Source: Rhizopus sp. PT2906 (lineage: Eukaryota; Mucoromycota; Mucoromycetes; Mucorales; Rhizopodaceae). Taken from it: a stretch of DNA of 64,000 nt. Shown in pieces: positions 20,931 to 32,400 of the stretch (position 1 is the first letter of the stretch; every line of letters begins with the position of its first letter). The notes beneath the pieces are model-generated. The model made no database searches. It saw nothing but the letters and a program-made list of their open reading frames with translations, and had not been told where the DNA came from. Both the position numbers and the translations under genes were made by a program. The stretch lies in NCBI GenBank assembly GCA_025529335.1, contig JAMYHX010000058.1, positions 62,001 through 126,000 of the forward strand, read 5' to 3'.

Positions 20931-21470
20931 AGTAGAGGTAGCGCCCATAGTATTAGTCTAATTTCTGGTGCATTTTCTGGTGCAAGTAGTGTTTCCCTGA
21001 AATATTGTTGCTATGTTTGTTCGAAGTCATATTCTGAAGCAAAAGAGTTGCGCGAACACCTTCAAAAACAACATCAGCTTGATATCCCTGGACTACCGTG
21101 TGGAAGAAAACGACGTCATTCAGATCAATTCCTTTACGTGCAAACAGATATTTCACGTCAGAATGTGAATGAACATTATGCTTGTCCTTCCTGCTCCCAT
21201 CGCTATCCTGATTTAGATGATTTGAGGCAGCATATTGAGGGAAACCATGTTCAACATTTTATGCCAACATATATAGATACTGTGCCATCTATTTCATCAA
21301 CAACAATATCCACTATCACTACGGAACCGCTCCAATCTCCTTGGATGGTCTGCAACGTTGATGTGGCCAATGTATTTGTCCGGTACAAAGCTGAAGTCAA
21401 GCAGGAAGCAAGCAAAAATAAATTCAAACTAAATTGTGTGCGAATAATTTCTGAACGCGCTTTATTATAA
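20928..21470 (+). CDS. Two-finger C2H2 zinc-finger protein
   Basis: An intronless frame of 180 residues. Residues about 27-50 form a C2H2 finger (CYVCSKSYSEAKELREHLQKQH) and about 85-110 a second one (YACPSCSHRYPDLDDLRQHI..NH). A basic GRKRRHSDQF segment between them may be a nuclear signal. The C-terminal part (WMVCNVDVANVFVRYK) is unlike known domains. The start codon sits at the border of dispersed repeat R1, and the partial copy of R1 at the window end also finishes at an ATG, so this gene may belong to a family amplified with its upstream sequence. A DNA-binding role is inferred only from the fingers. Confidence 0.6.
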   Translation: MSRGSAHSISLISGAFSGASSVSLKYCCYVCSKSYSEAKELREHLQKQHQLDIPGLPCGRKRRHSDQFLYVQTDISRQNVNEHYACPSCSHRYPDLDDLRQHIEGNHVQHFMPTYIDTVPSISSTTISTITTEPLQSPWMVCNVDVANVFVRYKAEVKQEASKNKFKLNCVRIISERALL

Positions 21471-21508
21471 ATTATTAGGAGACAAATAAATAAATATACA
21501 CTTTTTTT

Positions 21509-24500
21509 TTATCCTCGCAAGTCAGCTGGACGACCTCGAGAATAAAGATTCGCTGGATCTGGATTACAATAGATATGTGAGGCAATCTTGAGACTCTCAA
21601 AGTCCTTTTGTGCTCTTTTGGTCCATTCAAATCGATCTGCTGGAGTAAATGCATACTTGCCGAGATTGGCCCAATAAAATGCTTTCAGGAACCGAATTTC
21701 TTGGATAAATCGCATTTCAAGTACTCCATGTTGCAGTACAGTAAAGCCTTCGACTGTCCTGCCCGTACTGATATAGGGTAATGCTCTGGCCAGATAAAGA
21801 CAGGGTTGTGTGAATTCCCAAAATTTGACTTGTTGGAAGGCATGGTTCAGTCTGGCTACACCTTCAATGAATCGATCGTAGTTTTTTGAGTCATGGGTGG
21901 ATATAAAATCGACTCTTTCGTCTTCTATAAGTGAATAAAGTCCCATGGTGGCGAATATAAGACCGAATATAGGAAAGATGTTTGCTAGTTTTATTGTTAG
22001 TTTCATTCATGTTTAATAGTAAAAACTTACGTGTTACTGTGAGTAAAGGCAGGATGACCATTAAGCACTTGGTATGTTTACGAGCATTTTCATAGTTTCG
22101 ACATCTTGCATAATAACACAACAGTGTGCCATGAATAGCAATTCGATTATAATCAGCTGTCTGCTTCAAATGTGCCTCCAAAAGGGCCACATAGGGCTCA
22201 CAATCACGAAGTCTGTCGACGATCAACGCGTTTCCAACATGATAGACGCCCAGCCAGATCTCTGCTTCAAAATCACCATTTGTATGTGCGGTATCTGCCA
22301 TTTGTTTGAGCAAGAGTAAATCTTCAGGCGAGTTATCAAGCGTGCCTTCGAATATACGCATGGTAATCACCAGTCCAGCCGATCGGTAGAATGCTTGACA
22401 GTCAGTAATGACGCCTAGCGTCTTGACGGCCTCAATGGATCGATAAAGCAACATTCTTGCGTTTTTAAACTTTCCAGCAGCAAAACACAAGTGAGAGCAG
22501 ATGGTGAGGGTATCAGCATCATTTTTATCATCCATGTACTTTAACGCTTGCGTAATATAGAATATACTTTGTTCCTTTTCATCGTTTAACCAGCTCAGCA
22601 TGGAATTTCTAGCCAAGAACAGGGTATAACTCGGTCCGACCTCCTCCAGACGCTCGCATGCATTCAGTCCGACAAGACATGTGTACACAAAGGCCCTACC
22701 TTTGCCGGTATAAAAGTATATGTTGGACAACTGCACCATAATTTCTACCACACGCTTGCCGATTTCTTTTTTGATATCTTTGGTAAATTTTCTGAATATG
22801 CGCATCTTCCTATGTCTAAACTGTGAAATCTTGTTTATCCAAAACTTATACAAGAATTCTGGTTCGCTCTGTGGCCAAGACTCGCCAAGACAATCGAGTG
22901 CCTGGAACAGGTACCGCTCTCCTTCAGTTAGTTTCGTACGCATCGTAAAACATATACCCAGTCGTCGATAGATATCGCTACGATGAATTCGGCCAAACTG
23001 TACAGCCAAATCCGTGTTCTCGTTCAGGATTTTGACGATACGTTCGAGGTTTCCCGTAGCTTCTGGAAGCAAAAAGGACTTCATGTTTAGATCAGCTAAT
23101 GCTTCTAGATAATGAAGCTGTTTGTCCAAGTAATCCGTTTGTAGGTAATGTCGAGTCACTTTGGGTAAAAGCTTCGTATAGTTTTCTCTGGTCAATTGGT
23201 TTTCATAGTACTTGGCTAGGAGACGATGTAGCAAGATTCTCGTCTCGTATGATACCATGTCGTATATACTTTGTGGAATAGTGATATGTGTAAACGTGTA
23301 GATGTCTTCGTCAGTTTCGTGCGCATGATCATCGACTTTTTGGATAAAGTGATAAACATCGTATCTTTCTATTTTTTGTCGCACTTCCTCTTCATCCGCA
23401 TATTTGAAGTCGATATTGTTCTCTTTAATGACCGACTGAACCTCTTTAATCGTAAAGTACTGATCTAAACAACTTGCTACCTAATAAAGAGTAAGATTTT
23501 TATAATGTGTTTACATGATTAAACTTACTGTCAAGAATTCTTGAAAGCTATTATCTACTCTATCAAACTGCATCTTGATGATTCGTTTATAGTCAAAGTT
23601 TCCCAACAGGTCCTCCAAATCAAAGCGCGTGCTGCTGGGTACTAACGTATGCTCAATCACAGTGACATGATTAAAATCTTTTAGGACAATCGCCATATTT
23701 CTGTTTCAAAAATAAGTTAGATCATATTATGTCTGTTTAGTTTTGAGACTTACTTGACATAAAGTGGGTTTCCTGCAGTTCGCTTCTGAATGACTGAGAC
23801 AATCTCTGGACTAACACTATTTACGCTTGTCGTCTGGAACGTCTGCAGGATGATCTCGGCGATCTCTGCAGCGCCTAGACCATTCAGGGGAATCTCCTTT
23901 GAAACACCCGTTGCTCTAAACTTGTTGATGAATGTCACATTATAGTCCTTCATAGGACGAGTGGCTAGAACCAGCAACACCTTTTGACAGTGTTCGTGAA
24001 TATGTTGCAACAAACGAATAGATGCAGAATCGGCCCCTAACATATGATTCCATGAATACAGCACTATACGTTGAGTTTGTTACTTACATTGCACATCGTC
24101 AGAGATGAACACGAGACTCGTATGCTCAGATACATAACGGATCATGCGCGTGATAACCCCTGTGAGAAGTATATCTCGTGCACGTACATCTAGTCGTCGT
24201 GTCGTCCTGTTATCTGGTACATCGACCAAGGTGGTGAACACGACCTTGAACAACGGCAAGAACTCCTCTTCTTCGCCACATTTTCTTAAGCATCGAGTGA
24301 TCTGTTCAACCAACTCATTAGCACTTTCTGGAATGTCGTCTCCGTGTATTTCTGCAGGAGGAGAGAGTCTTGAACTAGAAAAATAGGATGTGTTGTTACC
24401 GTTCGACAGCTGTGTTTCCTTGATGGTCGTGAGTGTCGTTGGTGATGGGGGAGTAGAAGAAGGCGATGACGAGACGTCTGAGCTTTCTAAGCCATGAGAA

Positions 24501-27082
24501 TAGGCGGAGTCATAGAGATGGGTTGAGCCGGTAAAGTAGGATAATCTTCGTTTAGGATTAGGTGGTAGGTCCTGCGAATCTATGATTTCAAATAAAGCGA
24601 GTAATATATTTTTTACAAGATAATACTTGGAGCTCTTCTCCACTACAAAGACACATGAATACTTGACTCACTCATATTTCAATCACTTACCTTCTGTAGA
24701 CGAAGACCAACAACAGAAAGTCTCAGGCGAATGTACAGCTCTACTGAGCGTATGGCAAAAAAAGCTCTTTCCCACACCTGAGGGGCCCGAGATCACGAGC
24801 AAGTGATTATTCGGGGACTCTGTCCAGTCACTGACAAACTTGGTCGCCTCGGTCATTTCTGACTTGTATCCAATAAAATCCGAGTTCTTTTCTTGACTTT
24901 GAGCCGAAACCCGCTTGTTCTTGATAGCAGCAAATCGTAGGATACCAAAGATCTGTATTGGCTTCACCTTACCCTTGACAAAGTTCTCCCCATAATCCTC
25001 GAAATCACACATCCTACCGATCTGTTGCTTCGTAGCAAAGTCGCATACAATATTCTTTTTCGCAAACTGAAACTTGAGCATACGAACGGCTAGGATGATC
25101 GTGTCGCCTGCGATGGCCGGGTCGCGTCTGTAAGGGTTCCCCTGAGGCAAGACCGAGTTGAAGATCACACCTGTTGAAAGGGAGATGGCAAAATCATCAA
25201 GGAAACCCAGAAAACAGTCGCGAAGTTCCATGGCGGCCTTTGCTGCAAAGATCGCTTCTCTTTCATGCGATAAGGGAGGGAGGCCAAAGACGGCCAAGAG
25301 AGTAGCTCCTTTATCATCTACGGCAAATTGCTGAAGGATGCCTTCGTACTTGACCAAGGTACGAATAGCTGTATGAACCGCTTTCTGTGCTAGTTCAAGT
25401 CCGTGTGCAGTAGCCACGTTGAGTTTGCCTAGACTGATAAACATGATGGTTGCATCTCTGAATTGAGCTGGGAAATTATCGTCAGGACTGTGCTCAAGGC
25501 GATAAAGAGCACTTCGGTTGATGTATTTTAAGTAATTAGGATTTGGGTCGGATGATAGTTCGAGGATGGATGTGTCCCTTGTACGCGCAACAAGTGGTTC
25601 GATGTGAAGCGTATCTGCTCGACTGAGTAAGCCGGGTGCATCAGCTAAATAACTTGCATGAGCTCCTTTAGCCGAGATTGGATAGGGTCTATTCCCTTTC
25701 CTTGGTGGTGGAGAATCGATACTTTTGACGATATAAAAGTCACCTCGTTTTTCATACGAAAGGCTGATAGATTGGTTCAAAAAGTACTGGTATGCTTCTG
25801 GAGTAATACACATTTCACCTGCTTTGGCAGCATTCAGAGCATCCTCTAGTGATTCAACAGCTGGTCCACAGATGGCATACTCTAGTCGTCCGGTATAGTC
25901 CAAGGTGTAATCAGATGGGTTTTCACTGCCATTAACACTGATGTATGAAAAACGCTGTTTCTTCTTTGTTATTTGTAGTGCAGTAATGTCGTTATCTCTT
26001 GAAGAAAGGAGATCGCCCAAGATTACATTTGTGATATCTCCGCATGATAAAGCTATGTGTAACTCCAAGTCAATAGCGTCTGGTTCATCCTTTGTCGTGT
26101 CACTTGTCACACTGTTTTTTCTCCCAGTTGCATAAACTTTATTCTTTCTATTTTTGCCAAAGATGGCTGGAATACAACGCCAGAAATTGAATGCGGTTGC
26201 ATCATAAGTGTAATCGATATCTAATGCTGTATTTAGATATAAACTGCCTCCTGTTGACGATTGCTCGCTGGTTGATCCATTGCCATCAAACAAAAAGAAA
26301 GGTTGACTATCATCATCTCTCGTTCGACGGTCTATGCCAACAGATGATCTATGTTTCGTACGTTCTTCTGCTGTTAGGTAGACTCGATAATGAGATAATC
26401 TAGCCAGTAATTGAAGTCCACATTCAATTGCCTTTCTGACAAGTACATTTCGTTGTCGTGCTTCTCTATCCTTGGCACTTTCTTCGCTTGTTGTGAAATC
26501 ATTCTCAAATGATTGTATTTGAAAGCTAACTAAAACCGCATCTCCCAAGAACTAATATAAATGTAAATAAGTGTGCCTTATTCTCACGCTCGTTTACCTT
26601 TACAACATCTCCGCCAAAGTGTTCAATGATTTCAATGCACTATAAGAAGCGTGAGTTATATAAAAAAGAGATCAAATTCATAAATAGATTTTACTTCGCC
26701 CATATAAGAGCCTATTTCTAATGCAACCGCTTCAGCCCCAGATTCTCCTTTCTCAGCAGCCATTGTTGTCAACTATATAGAGTAAATTTTACTGTTGTAT
26801 ACCTATATATAGAACTTACAGCACTAAAGCCTAAAATAATAGACATCATTGTAAGTTTCCGATATATGTTATAAAAATAAAAAAAAAAAAAAGAGCATAC
26901 CAACAACATCAACCATGAGCACAACGCCAAATTGAGACTGACTGAATGGAATTTGTAGTTTATCAAATCTGGCATGCAATGATCTTACATACTAATGAAT
27001 ATAAGTGAAAGGGGGTTTTTTTTTTAAACATTTAAGAATATCCATTTCCTACTTTGGCAATATAAGGTGCAATATTTAGCAT
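21509..27082 (-). CDS. Soluble (ADCY10-type) adenylyl cyclase
   Basis: This is the largest gene in the window, with at least ten exons on the minus strand. Exon 1 (27053-27082) gives MLNIAPYIAK; exon 2 (26901-26991) continues YVRSLHARFDKLQIPFSQ to FGVVLMVDVVG; an 11-nt microexon (26820-26830) completes GFSA; then LTTMAAEKGESGAEAVALEIGSYMGE follows. The first cyclase domain has both metal-binding aspartates (LMVDVVGFS and GGDVVKFLGDA). A second, degenerate cyclase domain carries TIMFISLGKLN, GATLLAVFGLP and STGVIFNSVLPQG. A P-loop NTPase follows (VISGPSGVGKSFF, Walker A), then a long alpha-helical, TPR-like C-terminal part ending LRG. C1-C2-ATPase-helical repeat is the layout of animal soluble adenylyl cyclase, the bicarbonate-responsive source of cAMP in the cytosol. 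It differs from the leucine-rich Cyr1 cyclase of ascomycetes. Confidence 0.88.
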
Positions 27083-27482
27083 TGCAATTTAATTACGAGT
27101 GATCTCTATTCTCTCTTTTGTTTGTATCTTGGAGTTCTTTTTTAAAAAAAAAAAAAGAAAAAAAGAAAAAGAAAAAATAGAGCAAAAAGTTCGTTTTCTT
27201 TTTCCAAAAACAGATTTGCTTAGCAGGACAGTGACGTTACAGATGTTTCACCGTCTGCTTGTTTCTTTGATAGGCTTATTTTATCATGATTTCATTTTCA
27301 CTTTTTATCTATTTATCAAATTGAAAATAATGACCATCTGTAAACAAAAAGAAAGGAAGGAACATTATTGTTTGACAGGTTTTGAGGTTTATCTCAAAGG
27401 AGGTTGTGCTCCGTACAAAAATGGTAATTTACAGATTAAATCACCGTCAGACATGTCAATTTCTTTTTTTTTTTTTTTCTAC
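27083..27482. other. Divergent promoter, adenylyl cyclase / methionine aminopeptidase
   Basis: No gene is seen in this 400-bp spacer. It contains A-rich and T-rich runs (27141-27178 and 27462-27478). The upstream in-frame extension of the aminopeptidase is lysine-rich and judged non-coding. Confidence 0.5.
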
Positions 27483-28764
27483 ATGAATTCACTAAGAAAG
27501 ATTCCAATTGCACATGTTAGATCATTCCATACCACATACACTTGTAATAGTCCTCGAGGGCTCACAAAAGTATCTAATCGCTGGGGCACGTTTCAACGAC
27601 TTGGACCAAGCTCATTAGCTAGCATCGATGTTCGACAAATGAAACGTAGACAAGTACCTGATCACATCCTTTTGCCATCTTATGCCAAACTTGGTACTTC
27701 CTCAACCTGGTCTTCTGATATTCCAGTGAATACAGAAATAGACATTTCACATATGCGAAAAGCAGGCAAGCTTGCAAAAGAGATCCTAGAGATGGGTTCT
27801 ACACTATGTAAAGTAAGCACTTCCTCTTTTTATTTGTTTGTATACAAAATTTACATATCAATCAGCCAGGAGTCACTACAGATAGCATCGATAAGACCCT
27901 TCATGAAGCCATTATTGAAAATAATGCATATCCGTCTCCATTAAACTATAATGGATTTCCCAAGAGTGTTTGCACATCAATTAACAACGTGATCGCACAT
28001 GGAATACCAGATGATAGAGAACTGAGAGATGGTGATATTATTAATGTGGATGTCACTGTAAGTAGACATGATGTAATAAGATTTATATTAAATATTGCCA
28101 GGTCTACTTGAATGGATACCATGGTGATACCTCTGCCACTTTTTTGGTCGGGAAAGATGTGGATGAGCAAGGTAAGGCGCTGGTTGAATGCACAAGAGAG
28201 TGCCTGGATATGGCCATCAAAGCATGCGGACCAAATGTGCCTTATAAAGAGATTGGTCGTATCATCAGGTAACTTGCTTTTTTATATAATGTTAATTTTT
28301 TGTTTATTCAAATACACTCTAGTGACTATGCAGCAAAACACGGTTATTCTGTATCAGACGAGTTGTCTGGACATGGTATTGGCAAGGAATTTCACTGCTA
28401 CCCTTTGATTTTACATCATGGTAACCCACTTTCTGTACATTTATAGAAAATGACTCATCATATGCTATAGTGAATGAAGAAGAAGGCTTAATGACTCCTG
28501 GCACTATTTTTACTATTGTATATATACAGACTATATTTTTATACATCAATTAATATATATATGATATCTATAGGAACCGATGTTATGTCAGGGATCTGCT
28601 TCCGGTATTATGTGGCCAGATCAATGGACCATATCTACTATAGATGGTGGTAGAAGCGCACAATTTGAACATACAGTAAGTGACATGGAGAATAAGAGAA
28701 CTTTAATCTAATATTTGAAAAGATTCTTATTACAGAAGACGGTGTAGAAGTACTGACAGCGTAA
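27483..28764 (+). CDS. Methionine aminopeptidase type I, mitochondrial
   Basis: A seven-exon gene; exon 1 ends at 27812 and later exons begin at 27866, 28102 and on. The N-terminus MNSLRKIPIAHVRSFHTTY looks like a mitochondrial presequence. All five metal ligands of the family are visible: D in GDIINVDVT, D in GYHGDTSATF, H in SGHGIGKEFH, E in EPMLCQG and E in AQFEHT. The substrate-binding histidine sits in NVIAHGIPDD. The enzyme removes initiator methionine; the presequence and length fit the organellar (MAP1D-like) form. The upstream open frame (from 27099) is low-complexity and lacks family similarity, so the ATG at 27483 was chosen. All junctions keep the frame. Confidence 0.88.
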
Positions 28765-28818
28765 AATGTGTATAAATTATGTGTAAATAGCAGTTTACAA
28801 TAAAATTGTTTTATTTTA

Positions 28819-28931
28819 TATACTGATAAAAAAAAAAGATTATTTCAGACAACAAATAATAAAAAAGAGAGCCCATCAGAAGCAAAAGGATGAATAAAGA
28901 GATGACTAGTAAATCAGTTATTAAATTGATA
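28819..28931 (+). repeat. Dispersed repeat R2, copy 2
   Basis: Same orientation as the copy at 18945-19066; no coding potential. It begins about 55 bp after the methionine aminopeptidase stop codon, so it probably lies in or next to that gene's 3' region. Confidence 0.75.
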
Positions 28932-29040
28932 TTAAATACTTACATTATAAAGGGAGTTTATAAGAGAAAAAAAGAGACAAGAAAAGTGAGTAAACTTATA
29001 AAAGAGGTTATTAATATCTTACCCTAAGTGTATCGTAGAT

Positions 29041-29283
29041 GGGCCAGCGATAACTGGCCCGGAGAAAGGAGGGAAAAGAGAAGAACAAGAGATAAGAGAA
29101 GAGAGCAAGGAAGAGAGCGGATGGGACCAAGATTTGGTAAGAACCAAACTATCCCCAGCTAGCACCGGTTACTGTTTTCGGCTTTATCATCTATAACACT
29201 ACATATTAGTTTCTTACAAGAGTAAAGAATATAGCATACCTTAGGGCTAACTGGGGAATAGCTGGTCTTACTTTTTGGTCCAA
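29041..29283. mobile_element. Palindromic MITE-like element or structured RNA
   Basis: Two imperfect arms face each other: 29124-29163 (starting GGACCAA, ending CCCCAGCTAGC) and 29246-29281 (starting GCTAACTGGGG, ending TTGGTCC). They pair over about 35 positions with a short gap and enclose about 80 bases. Just upstream lies a perfect hairpin at 29041-29060 (GGGCCAG, six-base loop, CTGGCCC), and ACCCTAAG near 29021 pairs with CTTAGGG near 29240. There is no ORF. The structure fits a small non-autonomous transposon; a structured RNA is the alternative. It is one of the few GC-richer non-coding stretches in the window. Confidence 0.5.
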
Positions 29284-29482
29284 AGAAGAAAAGAAAAAGA
29301 GAAGATCAAATTATATATATTAAGTCTCCAACAACTTTTTATTTTGTATAAAGTCTTGATCACATTTATCTTTTTTCAAAAATATCAAGCTCATTTTATA
29401 TATTTTACATGTTGTCTTTTTAAATAATAAAAAAGACATAAAGTGTTTAATTGTTATTGATTTTGTAATGTGCGCGAATAAT

Positions 29483-32400
29483 TTATTTTATATATCTAAC
29501 TGGAAATTTAGTGAGCTGACGTTGTACATCTTCACAATAAAGTGCGTCATAGTCAGCTCCAGGCATAAGACATTGCAAACGAGCGTCTAATAACCAATTG
29601 ATATACTCGTTCTCAAGCAACTGTGTATCTACTTCATTTACAAGTTGGAAAAGCACCAAGGCGTCGTGCCGCAGCATGGCAACCCGTTCTCTACTAAAGA
29701 GCAAGTCGATGGCTAATTGTCGATGATGTGCGCTATGCCAGTGGTATCGAATTGTATTATTACGCGACTTTGATTCGAGGAATAATCGGAAACTACAGAC
29801 AGTATGAGATGTGGGACTTTTTTTTTTTTTTTTTTTTTTTTCTTTTTTACCTGTCTGAACCGTCAAAAGCTGATCTGATATCTACATTAATCAAGCCCTC
29901 ATCAATATCCTTCAGGTATACTGCACGAGATACAACTTGATGCTGACTACTGGCTTTTTCAATAGGTCGAGAAGAGGAAAAGAGCCAACTGTACAAGAGC
30001 CAAATGAAGGCAATGGCGGCTACTGATACCTTTACAGCAAACGGTAGCATATCAACAGTATCATGGACGGTCTGGATGACAGGATCCACATACTGCTCAT
30101 ACCAACCCTCTTTCTTGTCTTTTTCTGAATTGACTGTTGTCGAAGGCTGCCTCTTGATCGTGCCTGTTCTCTTTAAAGAAACTGCATCTGCCACTTCTGC
30201 ACCTTTAGGTTGGAACTGTTTCTTGGCTTCGCTCTGGATGATAGGCACAAATATCTCTAGGTTTTCAGACATACCCTTCATAGCAGCTTTGCTGACAATA
30301 CCCTTCACAAGGATATTCTTTAAAAACTTGACGCCTGTATGGCAGGCTAATTTACAACGATCCTGGCTGATCCAAGTGATACAGTACTTCAAATAAGGTA
30401 CAAAGGCGTCTGCATAAGGTAGTTGTGGCGTTTTTGTCGTTGTCATTACAACATAACACCTACACAAAATTTAGTTTAGGCCCGTTTTATATATATATAT
30501 ATATAACTTACAGATAATCTTCCTTTTTTTCAATTACTTGTTTCTCGATCGCCTCTGCTTCCTTCAGTTTCACCATTGCATTATTTACAGGTATAATATA
30601 CTTGAGTGTACGTTCGTAATTGCCATCAATACCCTTGCCCCACTTGGTCATGGTCAAATCTAGAGATGGTTTTTGTATAAGTCATTGCTATACATACACT
30701 TTTTAAAGGCTTACTTTTGCTTTTATTTTCAACCGTCTTCTTTTCCCAAATATCGATATAGTTTGGATTATCATCGTCAAATAACAGGTAATACAACTGC
30801 TTGGCAGACACAGGTAATTCTACCTCTGATTCGAGCTTATCCAGATGATTAGAACATCCACAGCTCACAGGACCAGTAGGCGCTTTAAAGTCCTTGGGTG
30901 GAGCGTGAGCTATATAGAAATCAATATCCAGAAAGAAAAAAAAAATGATAAACCTTACCATCATCACCTTCGTTATTGGAAGTAGCCACACTCTCGCTTT
31001 GATCTGCTACTGATATCGTATCCTCTACAGGAACATTATTCAGAACCGGTTTCGATTTCTTGGACTTTAGGATATTCTGATACTCCTCTTGCAACTCCTT
31101 TCGTGCTTCAAAGAACCCACTACCGCCTGCCACTGTGGCAGCCATCATGGCAGCAGCTAGTGCACCCGATTTAGGCTTGACAGGAGCCGAGAACTTGCGA
31201 GGTGCTGACGACTTCTTTTTTGTATCTGCTGACTTGCTCGTAGCAGACGAGAGCTCTGGTAAGGATGCGGCGCTCGAGCTGGCTGAAGGAAGAGGTTCTG
31301 CAGCAGACCGGATGATGGTCTTGACTTGATTGTTGCCTTTCAGCTTGGAGGCAGATAACGAATGAACAACATCGTATGTCGTTTGAAGAGGTGCAGGCTA
31401 AAAGAAGAAGAAAAAAATATAAATGTGTGTGCGAAAATAGATTTTTTTTTATACCTTGGATGACTTTGCGTTTTCAATGGCAAATTGGAGTTTTTCACGA
31501 AGTACCTCGACGTCATCCATCAGTGGTATAAAGACCAATGGTTCCTCAGACACGGTATGAGCAAGATCAATGACTAGAGCACGGTTAGAGTTGGTGCCGT
31601 CATTGGCGATGGAGGTATCACGAATGATTCGAATTGCCTTAATGTCTGTCAAACGAACCGCGACCTATGCATAGGATGTGAGTTTTTCTATATGAAACAA
31701 AAATGAAGACTTACAGTGTTGACACAGTTCATCATCATGCAACTGTAGAACCAAAATGTCTCTTGGGTAATAAATCCTTTACCCGTATATGAGTATCCAA
31801 AGGTCGAAACGGGTTCTTTTACTGTAGTTGGTAATTGAGCATTGAGCTCTTGTTCGAGCTGATCTACAGATGGATTGGGTGTAGTAGGTGACATGGGAAG
31901 CTCAGGGATCTGCTCGATGGTCTTCTTTGGCTTCTTTTTCAGTAAACCAACAAAGGCTATAAAGTGTTATGACAGCAGTTTTGTGTGTATGGGTTTGCTT
32001 TACCTGTCAAAACAACTTCTTGTTGACCCACTCCGCCAAACAGTTGTCGGAGTTCTTTGTTAGAAGCATCAAGATCCGCCGAGTACCCAACGAGGTCGAC
32101 TTTTGGCACTGCCGCATCGTCCGTTCGTATGGGCCACACGATCTGGTTTCCTTCTGCATCAGAGATAGACGTGGTTGAGGAAGTAGGCGGTAATTCGCCC
32201 ACGATGTCGTCATTGCTACTACTCTGGAACATGCTGGGCACGAGCGCCCAAGGAATGCCCCATGAAGAGTTATTGGCAACACTGGTAGCACCGTTGGCTG
32301 TTGTCACTGTTGTCGTGGACGTGCTTGGAGATTGCGTTGGATTCGAGTCGACATGTATGTTTTGTGTCGTCGTCGTATTCGAATGAGCCGCTTCACGAAC

